Part shown: positions 1 to 15,597 of the stretch, one piece after another
Layout: every line of letters starts with the position of its first letter
Numbering within the stretch: position 1 is the first letter of the stretch
Assembly (NCBI GenBank): GCA_028554755.1
Contig: JAPTOF010000016.1
Coordinates: forward strand, 4,811,001-4,875,000
DNA length: 64,000 nucleotides
Reading direction: 5' to 3'
From: Cordia subcordata
Lineage: Eukaryota; Streptophyta; Magnoliopsida; Boraginales; Cordiaceae
Translations under genes and position numbers: made by a program
The notes under the pieces: generated by a model
Database searches by the model: none
What the model saw: the letters and a program-made list of their open reading frames with translations, nothing else
Told to the model about the DNA's origin: nothing

Positions 1-516
1 AAATCACAGAAAGATAATCAGCTATTTTTATGTAACATGCATTTTACCCAATTCGAATTGTAAGATCTTCTTACCTATTAAAGGACTGAAAACTAATGGA
101 GTTAAACAATGCTTCCAAAGGAATATGGGCCGATGCTGCTAGGTACTTTAAGGCTAGTGGGATTTTAAGCCCACTACACCTATAAACAATTAACCCAAAA
201 TAAGCAGAGTCATAAAAGCTCGTGGACTATCGAATCTGCAATCAGAAATTTGCACATATCCAGAAGGCTCGAGGGGTTAAAGGAGCTTGGGGCGCTCTGC
301 AAAGGCCCAACAGAATCTATGCGAGTGAACTCTCCTTAGTCCATGTGCGCGCCCTGGCAGTTTGTGCAGTGACTTGTTGCTGCTATGGCTGTCAATCTCG
401 GCTGTGATGAAGCTCTAAGATAGCAGCTGCAAGACGCTAACTAGTCTCATGCAAGCTGTATAATGTAGACCTTCAACTCCAACTACAAATGAAATTTGAA
501 GCTACAAAGCTTGTGT

Positions 517-560
517 TTGACTGTAGTTTGCTTAGTCAAATTGAGCTGCTAATCTTGACT
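517..560 (+). promoter_or_regulatory. Cluster of three W-box cores upstream of receptor gene A
   Basis: Three TTGACT cores lie within 44 bp: 517-522 (+), 534-539 (as AGTCAA) and 555-560 (+), about 170-215 bp upstream of the start codon at 730. W-boxes are WRKY binding sites typical of defence-responsive plant promoters. The same three cores with the same spacing occur upstream of gene B, and two remain upstream of gene D. The surrounding 230 bp (about 350-580) is also similar between A and B, so this is shared ancestry and not proof of function. No transcription start was identified. Confidence 0.4.
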
Positions 561-729
561 CTTGGCTGCCAATTGTTATAGCCGTCTCAAAAGACCGTCG
601 TACGAGGGGGCTTCTTGGTTTTTCATGTCTTCTTCAGGACCTCTAGCTTTCATGGTTTCTCCTCATGGAGCACTTTTTCTATCTTTAGTAGCTTTAGACA
701 ACTGATGAGTCCAAATAAGCTGCCTCAAG

Positions 730-3958
<3,229 letters not shown>

Positions 3959-4389
3959 AGAAATCAATAAATAGCTAATGTATTTGTAGGAAGAAATGAA
4001 ATTCAATTTGTAATTAGCTTAATCCTCACATTTGTCTTTTTCTAATAGTACTCACATCTCTTATTCAAAGGCAAGGTCAATTAACATATATAATATTAAA
4101 GAATATCTTTGGGTCAATGATTTAAAGTAGACGGCTCTTAAATCAGGTTACGTGCATATCATTTTGCTTGCGCAGACATAAGAGAGTGGATGTTTCTTTT
4201 TCTTTTGGTTATGAAAGTCAAACAGCAAAAAGGTACTTAACCAATTCTCCGACGGGTACATCATTCTAAATGAGATGAAAAACAGCCTCCGGAGTGTTAC
4301 AAGTCCAATTGACTGGGAGAGAGCACTACAGATAGTGCAAGCCACCTAATCCGCGCGCAGGCATGTTTCCAGGACGCCTGGTAAAGGAG

Positions 4390-4846
4390 ACCTGGAACTG
4401 AAATGATGGTAATTGATCTCATTTACTTATATGGTGAAATTGAAACTTGTGATGCTCGAAACTGCACCAAGATGGAAGATGTAGCTATAATCCATAGTAA
4501 GTATATGTGGACACCTCGAAAGATGGATGATGAACAAGATTAGACCTAAGCTCAGTAGAGAGATATAGATCATGCATGAATGGATAAGCAATGAAGAAAA
4601 CTACCATGATAAAGCCAATTAATGTTAACACGAAAAGCTGAGAATTGTAAATGGTGAATTTAAAACTTTTTATTTTCTCACGTAAAATATGAATATATTG
4701 TAACACAAAAAATATTTAGACCTTCCTAGAAAAGAATAAGGATGTGATGAATAAAAACTCAGATAAATCAGATCGATCATACCTTTTTTTTCCAGTTATA
4801 TTGAAGACTTTTGTTAAGATTTAGTAAATTCTACCATCCTTTGATG
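4390..4846 (+). repeat. 3'-flank block shared with receptor genes B and D
   Basis: This non-coding block resembles 24230-24955 (downstream of gene B) and, inverted, 36490-36058 (downstream of gene D). It shares a run around CACGTAAAATATGAATATAT and an end at TTTAGTAAATTCTACCATCC. It continues for about 45 bp after the inserted hAT-like element (from 5350). It shows that the receptor duplications carried downstream sequence. I see no gene in it. The gap 3959-4389 holds the 3' UTR and unrecognised sequence. Confidence 0.65.
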
Positions 4847-5349
4847 CAGTGGTGGAGCCATGTTTGTGCGAGGGGGTGTTTGTGGGGAAAAGATGTTACT
4901 ATTTTTTTATTTTATATTTATAATAAGAGGTCAAATCATATGAAGTGCATCCCTTTTTGACGAGAATGCGCCCTCTCGTAATTGTATTGAAAGAACTATT
5001 ATTATAGATTTTGGTTTTCAACCAAAGAAAAATTAAGAGAGAGAAACGAGAGAGGAATAAAAGAAAATAGCGCAAGATCAGATTGAATATTCACTTACAT
5101 AAAGAGACATACTTTTAGAAACTTCAATAGTAAATTGAATATCCAATGATTTGTCGGACAACCATTACAAAGTGTAACTTCTATTTACAATTACTATTGT
5201 TATTTACAAGTCCTTTCTTTTTTTTTTTTGGTAAGCTATCATTATTATATTAATCATTATATATTTTTCTAATTGATTCTTTAAAGTTTTGTGAAAAGAT
5301 TTATGTATAGATGTACTCTCCTAACCACAGGATCTTGACTTTGCCACTG
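4847..5349. mobile_element. Non-autonomous hAT-like element
   Basis: The ends are inverted: CAGTGGTGGAGCCA at the left and TGACTTTGCCACTG at the right. The flanking 8-bp sequences CTTTGATG (4839-4846) and CTTGGATG (5350-5357) match at 7 of 8 bases, as expected for a hAT target duplication. The paralogous block downstream of gene B (near 24660-24680) lacks the insert and reads straight through, acting as an empty site. No transposase is visible. Confidence 0.7.
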
Positions 5350-5827
5350 CTTGGATGGGAACAACACTCTGCATTTCTATATCAACATTATTAATTAAAG
5401 GGTAAAATGCACGTTAACCCCCAGTGATTTGTATAAGTAGTAAAAGATAGTAACGGTAATTTGGTATTTTAATAATCTTATTTAACACTGTTAACATACT
5501 AACAGAGAGAAAATTGTGCCGCTTTTTAAAAAATATAAAAGAGTAATATAATATATTTTAAACCATATAAAGATAATCAGCTACTTAAATAAACTACAAA
5601 TGAGCAACGTATAATTTATCCTTTAAAAAAATAACTTCATAATAAAAGACTTAGATGGGTGGACCACAGTCTAACTCCAATAATTGGGTGAACTTAGACC
5701 ACGGCCCAACCCATTATCTAAGTTTTCTATTATTTAGAAAAATAACCCGATAATAAAAGACTTAGACCATGGGTGGGGCCGAGGTCCAAGTCTGCCTAAG
5801 AATTTTCCTCTTAACACTGTGCGTCGT

Positions 5828-6375
5828 AATTATAATTAGAGAACCGAACTGAATAATTATTTCAGTTCGGTTTCGGTTACTTTTTTTTTAAAAATTTGGT
5901 TTTCGGTTTCGACTCGGTTCCTATTCTAAAATTTCGGTTACGAACCGAAATATTGAATATTATGTAGTTTAGACGTCTAGCACTCATAGGTATTAGGTAA
6001 TAGGCTTTTATTTTATAATTGAATACTCTAAGTCTTTAAAGTTTAACCATTTAGGTCTAATCATCAAATCAAAGCCTTTATTTTATAATTGAAGTGAAAG
6101 ATTGATTTTTTTAGGTGTATGAGATATTGCTGTTGTGAACCATTAATCCTTCATTTGGTTTGAATTTGAATTTGCTTTTATTTTTTATTTGCAAATATGT
6201 ATGGAAAATTTAGGTTATGATTTTTTGAAGCAATTCGGTTAATAACCGGAACCGAACCGAAAAAAATCTGTTATTTCGGTAATTCGGTTCAGTTTCAGTT
6301 CCTAAAATTTTTAAAATTCGATTTTCGATTATTTCGGTTTCAGTTATTTCGGTTCGGTTTTGACCGAATGCTCAG
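5828..6375. repeat. CGGTT/AACCG-rich element with inverted arms
   Basis: Two arms rich in CGGTTCGGTTT and AACCGAACCG motifs (about 5845-5950 and 6230-6370) flank an AT-rich middle, and the right end reads GACCGAATGCTCAGCA. Elements of this kind are common plant MITE-like repeats. Exact borders and the target duplication are not resolved. The rest of 5358-7250 is AT-rich with homopolymer and pyrimidine tracts and shows no gene. Confidence 0.45.
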
Positions 6376-7250
6376 CATTTGTAATGGACTTCAACTTTTG
6401 ATTTCTCTATAGAGCTATGCATGCATCCTCTTTTTTTTGGTTGATCAGGGTGGTCCTATGAGGACCCAACGCAAACTCCAACCCGGCCTCTCCCTGCTGC
6501 GCGGACAGCTAATGCATTAAAATACTACATAAAGGTATGTAGAGCACAACCTTCAAACGTAAGTCATTTCATATTTGACAAACAAAAATTCTTTTCTACT
6601 TCCATAGCTACGAATAACATGTAACTTGATTGTCGGAGGGGTTACAACTGACACCACCACCACCTCGTAGCCTTCTTTTGCAAGTCTACTTCTTGTGTGC
6701 ATCTTCAAAATCACATTTTTTGAGGCTCTTAGAGTAACTAGTTCTTGATGAAATCATTTCTTTTTTTTTTTTCCTCTCTTTCTCTTTCTCTTTTTTTTTG
6801 GTCAACCATAGTGACCGTTAAATAGAGAAAGAGAGTGCAGTTAAGAGTACGAATTTTGAGTTTGGGTTATTACTAGTAAAAAAAGAAAACCACCACTGAT
6901 ACTTTAAAAAGAGAAAGCAAAAACCGTTAAATTGAAAACAATGTTATGGCTCTAGGTTGAAATCATATTTAATTTGACGCCATACGTTCAGGGATGGAAT
7001 CATGGAATTAAGTTGTCTATAGCGCTCATCCATGTTTGCAGATTCTAAAGACCAAAGAAAGTAAATATTAAATATTTTGACTATAGACGCGTTTGGATTG
7101 ACAATTTAAGACTTTGTTCAACATACACCAAAAAAAAAAAAAAGAGAGAAACTTTTTAAGTAATTACGTAGTGTTTTAATTATTACTGTTATATAGAATA
7201 ATGTTTCAAATATTTTTTTTGTACTGTTAGTGTTTCAACTTTAGCAATTT

Positions 7251-7635
7251 TGTTATAAAATAACTTAAATATAAAATGGTATAAAATAACTTGAATAATA
7301 AAATCTCTTTCTAATATAATATCACTTCTTCTTTCTCTCTAATTCTCTCTACTACTAATCCTTCTCTACTTCTTCTTGTATGGATCAAAATACTCATCCC
7401 AAGCCATGCTATTTATAGGAAAAATTTGGAGACAAATCAATAAATGATCATTAAATGCAAGATGACTAAAGTCTTGAATTTTCTTCATCATCATGTGATG
7501 GCTTGTAATTTTTCAACAAATTTTCCTTTCCCAAGATGATAACTTCCTTCCCTTCAAAATTTGCATGCTACACACCATTTAATGCTTTGAAAATAGCCTT
7601 CAATCTTGATTCTTGAATGCCCACTATATACAACA
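7251..7635 (-). repeat. 3' LTR of the copia element
   Basis: It starts TGTTATAAAATAACTT and ends CAACA on the plus strand. It is the 3' LTR because the coding strand is minus. It matches 13162-13551 apart from 14 substitutions and a 5-bp indel. Confidence 0.93.
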
Positions 7636-7646
7636 CTCCCCTTTAG
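7636..7646 (-). other. Polypurine tract of the copia element
   Basis: The minus strand reads CTAAAGGGGAG directly before the 3' LTR, the usual place for the plus-strand DNA primer. Confidence 0.75.
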
Positions 7647-7649
7647 ACA

Positions 7650-7850
7650 TTCATCAACAAGAATATACCTCGTTAAAACCTTACTCGAAAAAACCCAATG
7701 GGAAAAAAACCTAGTGAAGGAAAAGAGTACAATATCCTTGTTATACGCTTCATGCTGCCTCATTAAAAACCTTGCCAGGAAAACCAAGTGGACAAAACCT
7801 AGGCTAAGGGAAAAAGAATACAATGCGTATAATACTCCCCCTCATAAAGG
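7650..7850 (-). repeat. Imperfect direct repeat in the copia 3' region
   Basis: Two related units of about 90-100 bp, one near 7650-7735 and one near 7745-7845, share CTCRTTAAAA-CCTT, a short AAACC-AATGG/AAGTGG stretch and a closing AGAATACAAT-type run. They lie between the end of pol and the 3' LTR. Confidence 0.5.
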
Positions 7851-7869
7851 CAATCAAGAGCAATCTTTG

Positions 7870-9425
7870 AGTCATCGCATGCCAATCTTGTGTACCAATT
7901 TCTCCAATGTTGTTGCGGGTAAAGCTTTTGTAAACAAGTTTGCAAAATTCTCACTTGAGCGAATTTGACAAACATCGATCTCACCTTTCTTTTGGAGTTC
8001 ATGTGTAAAGAATAACTTTGATGAGATATGCTTGGTTGTATCACCTTTGATATAACCTCCTTTGACTTGAGTAATACATGCAGTATTATCTTCATATAGT
8101 ATAGTAGGTCCTCTTTTGCTATCTGAAATGTTGCATTCTCCTTCAATATGTTGAGTTAAAGACCTTAACCATACACATCCTTTGCTCGCCTCATGTAGTG
8201 CAAGTATTTCAGCATGATTTGAGGAAGTGGCGGCAATAGTTTGTTATGTTGAGCGCCAAGAAATAGTTGTATCACCATACGTGAAGAGATATCCAGTTTG
8301 GGATCGTCTTTTATGCAGGTCAGATAAATACCCAGCATCTGCATACCCTATTAATGCAGGATGTGTATGCCTTGAATACATTAAGCCCATATCAATTGTT
8401 CCACGAAGATAACGAAATACATGTTTAATATTGGCCCAATGTCTTTGTGTTGGTGTAGCAATAACTCTTGCTAATAAATTTACAGAAAATGCAATATCTG
8501 GACGTGTATTGTTAGCAAGATACAATAGTGCACCAATTGCACTAAAATACGGTACTTCAGGCCTGAGGATTTCTTTGTTATCTTCTCGAGGACGAAAAGG
8601 ATCCTTTTTGATATTAAGAGATCAGACAACCATTGGGGTACTCAATGGATAAGCTTTGTCCATATTAAATCTCTTCAAAACTTTTTCAGTATAAGTCTTT
8701 TGGTGGACTAAAATTCCACTTGACAAATGTTCAATCTGTAGACCGAGACAAAATTTAGTTTTGCCTAGATCTTTCATCTCAAATTCTTCACATAAATATG
8801 CAACTGCTGCTTTAAGCTCTTCAACAGTCCCTATGATGTTTAGATCATCAACATATACGGCAATAATAACAAACCCATTTGTTGATTTCTTGATAAGAAC
8901 GCATGGGCTTATGGGACTATTAACATATCCTTCCTTTAGAAGATATGTACTTAGACGATTGTACCACATTCGTTCAGATTGTTTCAATCCATACAAGGAT
9001 CTTTGAAATTTAATAGAATACATTTCTCGAAGATTTGACTTATATGCTTCCGGCATATTCAATCCTTCAGGGACTTTCATATAAATATCACTATCAAGTG
9101 ACACATATAAATATGCTGTCACTACATCCATAAGATGCATATGAAGTCCTTCACAAATTGCTAGGCTGATTAAATATCTCAATGTAATTGCGTCCACCAC
9201 AAGAGAGTATGTCTCCTCATAATCAATTCCAGGTCTTTGTGAAAAATCTTGTGCTACAAGTCGTGCTTTATATCTTACAATTTTATTGTTTTCATTTCGT
9301 TTTCGCACGAATACCCACTTGTAGCCTACAGGCCTTACATTTTCAGGTGTTTGGACTATAGGTCCAAAAACTTTACGCTTTGTAAGAGAATTTAATTCAG
9401 CCTCCATTGCATCTTTCCATTTAGG
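7870..9425 (-). pseudogene. Copia reverse transcriptase and RNase H remnant
   Basis: The 9407-8622 stretch carries the copia RT signature: GYKWVFVRK, YKARLVAQDFSQRPG, the catalytic YVDD box and the LYGLKQSERMW motif. The 8525-8244 stretch and the part below 8240 carry the RNase H region (TRPDIAFSVNLLAR, HWANIKHVFRYLRG, ILYEDNTACI, HISSKLFFTHEL). In-frame stops near 9423-9425 (a TGG-to-TAG type change), 8619-8621 and 8241-8243 break it, so no functional polyprotein can be made. Confidence 0.88.
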
Positions 9426-11354
9426 CTAATCATTTCTATGTCGACGTTTTTGAACGGACTTTGGTTCATAATCCTCGCTTTCTATCATCAATTCAGTAGC
9501 TACTGCATATGAAAATTTTTCATCAATAACAATTTCATTTCGGTTCCATCTTTTTCCTGTAGAGATATAATTAATTGAGATCTTTTCATTTTCAATATTG
9601 TCGCTATTTTTCTCATACTCAGGTACTTGATTCTCTACTGGTGTTGCCTTTCTAGCAATTTTTGCGACATCTACAGGATCATTAAGAACCTCAAAAATGC
9701 CGACTTGCTTATTCAGCTCCCTCCTTTTACGAGAATTTTTATCTTTGGAACCAATTGGTCTACCACGTTTTTTACGTGCCATAGACTCATTTGCTAGAGT
9801 GTTAGATTGCTCTTTTGAAATATTAATTCTAGTGGGAGCATTTCGAGCTGGAACATGTGACTTAGTCACTCTCTTTGTATCAATGAATGCATCAGGCAAT
9901 TGATGAGCAATCCTTTGTAAATGAATAATTTTTTGAACTTCTTATTCATATATATTTGTGCGAGGATCAAAATGAGCCATAGATGATGCATTCTATGTAA
10001 TTTCTTTCTTTTCCAGCTTTTGTTTTTCTCCCCCTAATGCTGGGAAATCAGCAAAACATGCTGTGAAAGATCTCCAGTTAAGGGTTCAAGATATTTAATG
10101 ATTGATGGAGATTCAAAACCAACATATATTCCCAGTCTTCTTTGTGGTCCCATTTTTGTGCGCTGTGGTGGAGCAATTGGAACATATACTACACAACCAA
10201 ATATTTTTTAAATGGGATATATTTGGTTCTTGACTAGAAACCAATTGTAAAGGGGAATATTTATGATAAGCAGTTGGTCTTATTCGAACCAGTACTGCAG
10301 CATGCAATATGGCATGTCCCCAAGCAGAACTAGGCAACTTAATTCTCATAAGCAGTGGTCTAGCGATTAATTGTAGACGTTTAATGAAAGATTCTACTAA
10401 ACCATTTTGAGTATACGTGTGAGCCACAGGATGCTCAACTATAATCCCAATTGATGTACAATAATCATTAAAAGATTGGGATGTAAATTCTCCTGCATTA
10501 TCAAAACGAATTTTCTTAATCGTATAATCCAGAAATTGTGCACATAGGCGGATTATTTGTGCAAGGAGTCTTGAAAATGCTAAATTTTGAGTGGATAATA
10601 AGGAGACATGTGACCAATGTATAGAGGCATCTATTAATACCATAAAGTATCGAAATAGTCCACATGCTTGAAAAATAGGCCCACATATGTCCCCTTGAAT
10701 TCGTTCTAGGAATGCAGGATTTTCAGCATCAATTTTAATTGGGGATGGCCTTATAATCAATTTCCCTTGTACACAAGCAGCGCATGAAAATTCGTTTGAT
10801 GAGAGTACTTTTTGACTCTTTAATGAGTGCCCTTGTGAATTTTCAATAATTCATCTCATCATTATTGTGCCTGGATGTCCAAGGCGATCATGCCAAAGAG
10901 TAAAATTCTTTGGACCAATTATCTTATGGTTTATTATAGCATGTGATTCCACAGGATTTATATAAGTACAATATAGTGCAGAAGATAATGCTAGCAATTT
11001 TTCTAATATATGTTTTTTGTCAGATATAAGCGATGTGATATAGAGATATTCTTTATTGTCTTCCTTCATGGTTTCAATATGATAACCATTCTCTCTTATA
11101 TCTTTAAAACTGAGTAGATTTCTTTGTGATCTACTTGAGTATAAAGCATCACTTATTATCATCTTTGTTCCTTTAGGAAACAAAACATAAGCTCTACCAG
11201 AGCCTTTAATTAATTTTGCAGAACCAGCTATTGTATTGACATTTGCATCAGCTAATTTCAGCAGGGAGAAATACTTCTTATTCTTGAGAATAGTATGTGT
11301 TGTAGCACTATCAGCCAAACATATTTCTCCATCATTGATATGATGCAAATCCAT
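9426..11354 (-). pseudogene. Copia protease and integrase remnant
   Basis: The 11354-10851 stretch starts with an aspartic-protease-like DSATTHTIL motif and ends in the GAG-pre-integrase motif LWHDRLGHPG. The 10760-10113 stretch is the integrase core with its acidic triad visible in IQGDICGP, RFDNAGEF and NGLVESF. A basic linker (ARKKRGRPIGSKDKN) follows at 9899-9426 before reverse transcriptase. A stop near 10857 separates protease from integrase. Confidence 0.85.
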
Positions 11355-11507
11355 ATTTCTTCACAATAATAATAAAGGAAATAGAAAAATATTAGCAAAA
11401 ATATGACATTCATTTTATAAAAGATAAATATTACATTCAAGCTAAAATTAAGCATTAAAATGACAGAGAATCCGACATAATAGAAACATTCTACTCTTAT
11501 ATAAAGA

Positions 11508-12572
11508 TTAATTCAGATGGATATTTCCATCACCAATCAATTGCTCAATATTTTCAGTAGCATCTTCAAAGAAGTCAGAGTAATCAAGGTGCGTGTAGTT
11601 CATTTGAGTATTCTGTTCAACAAGATTTGTCTCTACACCTTTTCCTTTTTCTTTTAATGAAGCTTGATAAAGATTCACGAGATGTTTGGTAATACGACAT
11701 GCTTGATGCCAACGCCCTTTCATGCCACATCTATAACAAGTACTTTCAGTACGTTGGAAAGATTTATTTCGTAGATGATTTCCTTTGTCGTGGTTTTCTT
11801 GTCTTTTGAAATTTGGTCTATTTGGCTTGTGAAAATTATAACCATTATCATGTCTATAACCACGGCCACGACTACAACCAGGACCACGACCATGGCCACG
11901 ACCACGACCACGGCCATGTCCATGACTATAATTATTTGATGATGCAGCATTCACCTAAGGAGATGCAATTTCACTCATTTTAGGGAATGGTTCTGAGCCA
12001 GTTGGTCGTGTTTGATGGTTTTTTATCAAAAGCTCATTATTTTGCTCAGCAACAAGAAGACATGAGATTAGCTCAGAATACTTTTTGAAACCACGCTTTC
12101 TATATTGTTGTTGTAAGAGCTTATTAGATGCGTGGAAAGTAGAAAATGTCTTCTCTAACATGTTTTCATCAGTGATCTTTTCTCCGCATAATTTTAATTG
12201 TGAAGTAATTCTAAATACAGCGGAGTTATACTCACTTACAGTTTTAAAATCCTACAATCGCAAGTGAATCCACTCGTAACGAGCTTTAGAAAGGATCATT
12301 GTTTTATGATGATCGAATCTTTCCTTCAAATTTTGCCAAAGGATTTGTGGATCTTTTACTGTAAAATATTCAGCTTTAAGCCCTTCATGGAGATGATGTT
12401 GAAGGAATATCAATGCTTTAGAGCGATCTTGTAAAGATGCGCTATTTCTTTCTTTAATTGTTTCTCCAAGATCCTTGACATTGAGATGTATTTCCGCATC
12501 TAGGATCCATGATAAATAATTGTTTCCAGAAATATCAAGGGCCACAAATTCAAGCTTCGTGAGATTTGACAT
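11508..12572 (-). pseudogene. Copia gag remnant with CCHC zinc knuckle
   Basis: The probable ATG is at 12572. The N-terminal part (ISGNNYLSWILDAEIHL, LWQNLKERFDHHK) is typical of copia gag. A Gly/Arg-rich stretch (GHGRGRGRGHGRG) precedes a CCHC knuckle (CYRCGMKGRWHQAC). Stops at 12252-12254 (between HLRL and DFKTVSEY) and near 11955 interrupt the frame. Confidence 0.85.
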
Positions 12573-13161
12573 TATAAATCTAGCATATTTCAAAAATAAA
12601 TTAGTAAGTAAAATAATAATATATTTACTTGATGTAACTTGTAAATCAATAAATATAAGCATGTAGAAATAAATTACAAATATGGCATATGAAACTTATA
12701 AGCATGACATAATATAATATAAAATGTCAATTTTAAATAACATGTTGTATAATTATTACAATTAATCGTTATAAACTATATTAGTGTTTATGTCCTTAGA
12801 AGTCATCATTATTTTTAATTAAGTTATCATAATCATATATCCAAAAGTCAAGGTGATCACGTCCTCAAAGTCACAGTAATTAGGTCTTCCGAAAAATTAC
12901 GGTATTTGTTATTATTTTATTTTATCATTATTATTTTAAGGATGAAATATTGCAATAATCTATTTTAAAAGAAATAATAAACAGAAATTTTATTTCTAGA
13001 ATAAATGCAATGTAAAGTAAATAGGATAGTAAAAACTTTATGCTATAGATATGATGTAATGCCAAAAATAAAATAAGAACCGTTACCAAAATTTTTGTAC
13101 GATCGTGCTCCTTTTAATAATTTGCAGAACTTCTCGTTGGCAAAGACTCTTGCTGGTAACG

Positions 13162-13551
13162 TGTTATAAAATAACTTAAATATAATATGGTATAAAATAA
13201 CTTAAATAATAAAATCTCTTTCTAATACAATATAATATCACTTCTTCTTTTTCTCTAATTCTCTCTACTACTAATCCTTCTCTACTTCTTCTTGTATGGA
13301 TCAAAATACTCATCCCAAGCCATGCTATTTATAGGAAAAATTTGGAGACAAATCAATAAATGATCATTAAATGCAAGATGACTAAAGTGTTGAATTTTCT
13401 TCATCATCATGTGATGGCTTGTAATTTTTCAACAAATTTTTCTTTTCCGAGATGATAATTTCCTTTTCTTCAAAATTTGCATGCTACACACCATTTAATG
13501 CTTTGAAAATAACCTTCAATCCTGATTCTTGAATGTCCACTATATAAAACA
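13162..13551 (-). repeat. 5' LTR of the copia element
   Basis: This is the partner of 7251-7635 and 5 bp longer owing to an inserted ACAAT-type repeat. On the minus strand it is followed by CGTTACCAGCAAGAG, where the primer-binding site should be. That is not the common TGGTATCAGAGC site, and I could not assign a primer tRNA. Confidence 0.93.
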
Positions 13552-14278
13552 AATTCTACCTTTTTCCATTTTTTTGGAAATTCTAGTCTCTCTTTAGTTT
13601 TTCTCCATATTTTTACCTTTTTTACAAATATAAAAAAACATTAAAATTAATTTTGAATCCTATTCACATCAAAATTTATTAAGAGATATAAGTTTTATTA
13701 GCCCATTCATATTTTATTTTGAAAAATTAAATTTGAGTTTATTAAAAATATTTTTTTATAAAATCGATGCAAATACTTTATCGAAAAATTTATTTCATTA
13801 TGTTTTAACAATAGTAATATTAATTATAACTATCAAACAAAATAGCATAATATCAATATCCCCTTCGTCTTTGTACTATTCTCATCAACTAATCCAACAG
13901 CTAAATTTTGTTTAATGAACTAGTTAAATAGTTATCCGCTAACATTTATAATATAATAGCTATCAGTTATCCAAATAATTATTAGCTATTCAAATAGCTA
14001 TTAATTGCCTTAACAACTAGTTGTGCGGAATAGACACTAAAAAAATTAAAAATTTTTCAAAATGTAACTTTTGAATAAAATTATCTTTTAAGAAACTCAA
14101 ATTAAACTTTATTTTATAAGAGTGTCATCATTTTTTAAAAGTCAAGAAAAAATTTAATGCTATAAATAATTAAGTCAACATGCGCAATGAGAGTATTTGA
14201 AAAATCTGGAAAGTGACATATCATAAATGTTGAATAAAAAGCAGCATTTGCAAAGTCGCGAACACGGGGAAAGATTAA

Positions 14279-14509
14279 GGGCCTGTTTTGATTGAATTTT
14301 TTTAAAAGTATTTTTTTTAACAATTTTTAAAAAATAGTTTTTTTTTTCAGATATTGAAAATTCTAATTTTTTAAAAAAATTATTTTTGAACTTTTTTTAA
14401 AGTTTCAATTTTTTTAGAAGTCAAATCAAATAGTTATTGTAAATTTAATGTAAATTTTTTTTTTTAAAAAAAGTGTTTTTTCTTAAAAAAAGCCAATCCA
14501 AACAGGCCC
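14279..14509. mobile_element. GGGCCTGTTTGG-family MITE, copy 1
   Basis: The element starts GGGCCTGTTTTGATTG and ends AGCCAATCCAAACAGGCCC, giving near-perfect terminal inverted repeats around poly-T/poly-A arms. Flanks TAA and CAA match at 2 of 3. It belongs to the family listed at 20006, 20563, 32792, 34080, 42682 and 60817. The preceding stretch 13557-14278 is AT-rich with no gene seen. Confidence 0.75.
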
Positions 14510-14640
14510 CAATTAGGCTTTGAAATCAAAAGCATTGACTGATAAATAGAATTTTATACAGGTGCTTATAGATACATTGTAAAAACTGTTCCGCTGTGCT
14601 TATTAGGTGTTTAAAAATATTCAAATTTTTTTAAAAAAAG

Positions 14641-15014
14641 AGTAAATTGCATATTACTCCTATATTCTGACTTCTGTGCACCATACCCTCTGTATGATAA
14701 AAAATAACCAATTATTCCCTGTACTCTTACCTATGTACACCATACTCTCCTATAGTATCAAAACTAACTAATTATTTCCTGAAATTTTTAAAAGTATGCA
14801 AAACACCCTGTGCCATCCATTTTTAAAAGTGTGCAAAACTAACAAAAAATGGACGGTAGGGAAAGTGTTTTGCATACTTTTAAAAACTTCAGGGGTAATA
14901 AGCTAATTTTGATTCTACAGAAGATATGAGACACATAGGTTAGAGCTAGTTTTGATACTACAAGGAGTATAGTGTACATATGTCAGAATACAAGAGGGTA
15001 ATATGCAATTTACT
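14641..15014. mobile_element. Fold-back (long inverted repeat) element
   Basis: The left end AGTAAATTGCATATTACTCC is mirrored by GGGTAATATGCAATTTACT at the right. The arms pair through most of the 374 bp, including an inner AAAAGTATGCAAAACAC pair. It has no coding potential. A second, split copy lies at 34352-34417 plus 35757-35881. Confidence 0.75.
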
Positions 15015-15560
15015 AGAAAAAAAAGAGTTGATTCCACTTAATAAACCTAATTTTACATAGAGTCAGAGTGACACTTATTAATCCTCATATTTTGTTTTAT
15101 CCACTTATTAACCTTTTGTTGAATAACTGTTAAAAAAAATAATTAATAAATTAGTTTTATATATTTTTTGGACTAAAGTACCTTGCCATTCAAGCAACAA
15201 TCTCACACGTTTCTTTTTCTATTTTTTTGATAAAATATACCAAAAAATGCGTGTACTTTAATCAACACACATCGTCATCTCTATCTTCTTCTTTATTGTG
15301 AGTAATTTTGTAACCAACTACTTGAATTCACATCTTGAACTCATTACTTTTCACACTCAGACAGCATATCTTATTCGAAATTTGAGTGTCAATTGGAGTA
15401 ACACCTGAATTTAATACTTAAGAGAGGTCTCTTGAATTCTGATTACCCAGGTTTGTCTCGTGTTTCAACAGTTTTTGATTACCCATGTTACTTACTAAGA
15501 TGGCCATATATATATAGAAACATAATCAATTCTAAACCAATTCAATTATCAGACAACAAA

Positions 15561-15597
15561 AGAAGAAGAAGAAGAAGAAGAAGAAGAAGAAGAAGAA
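15561..15597 (+). repeat. (AGA)n microsatellite
   Basis: About twelve AGA units. The surrounding 15015-16100 is AT-rich with no gene recognised; the open frame across the repeat is a repeat artefact. Confidence 0.9.

Larger units (their letters stand above)
7251..13551 (-). mobile_element. Ty1-copia LTR retrotransposon, degenerate
   Basis: Two LTRs (7251-7635 and 13162-13551) begin TG and end CA and flank minus-strand gag and pol remnants in copia order: gag, protease, integrase, reverse transcriptase, RNase H. The flanking pentamers AATTT (7246-7250) and AATTC (13552-13556) match at 4 of 5, a decayed target duplication. The minus-strand polypurine tract abuts the left LTR. By hand alignment the LTRs differ at 14 positions over 385 bp plus one 5-bp indel, about 3.6 percent, with 11 of 14 being transitions. 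Several in-frame stops make it non-autonomous. Confidence 0.95.

Noticed and set aside
222..407. 61-codon open frame in the promoter of gene A
   Set aside because: It is short, has no domain, and lies in sequence shared with the gene B promoter where the frame is not kept.
7606..7968. Plus-strand open frames inside the copia element
   Set aside because: They are shadows of the minus-strand pol remnant and LTR-proximal repeats.
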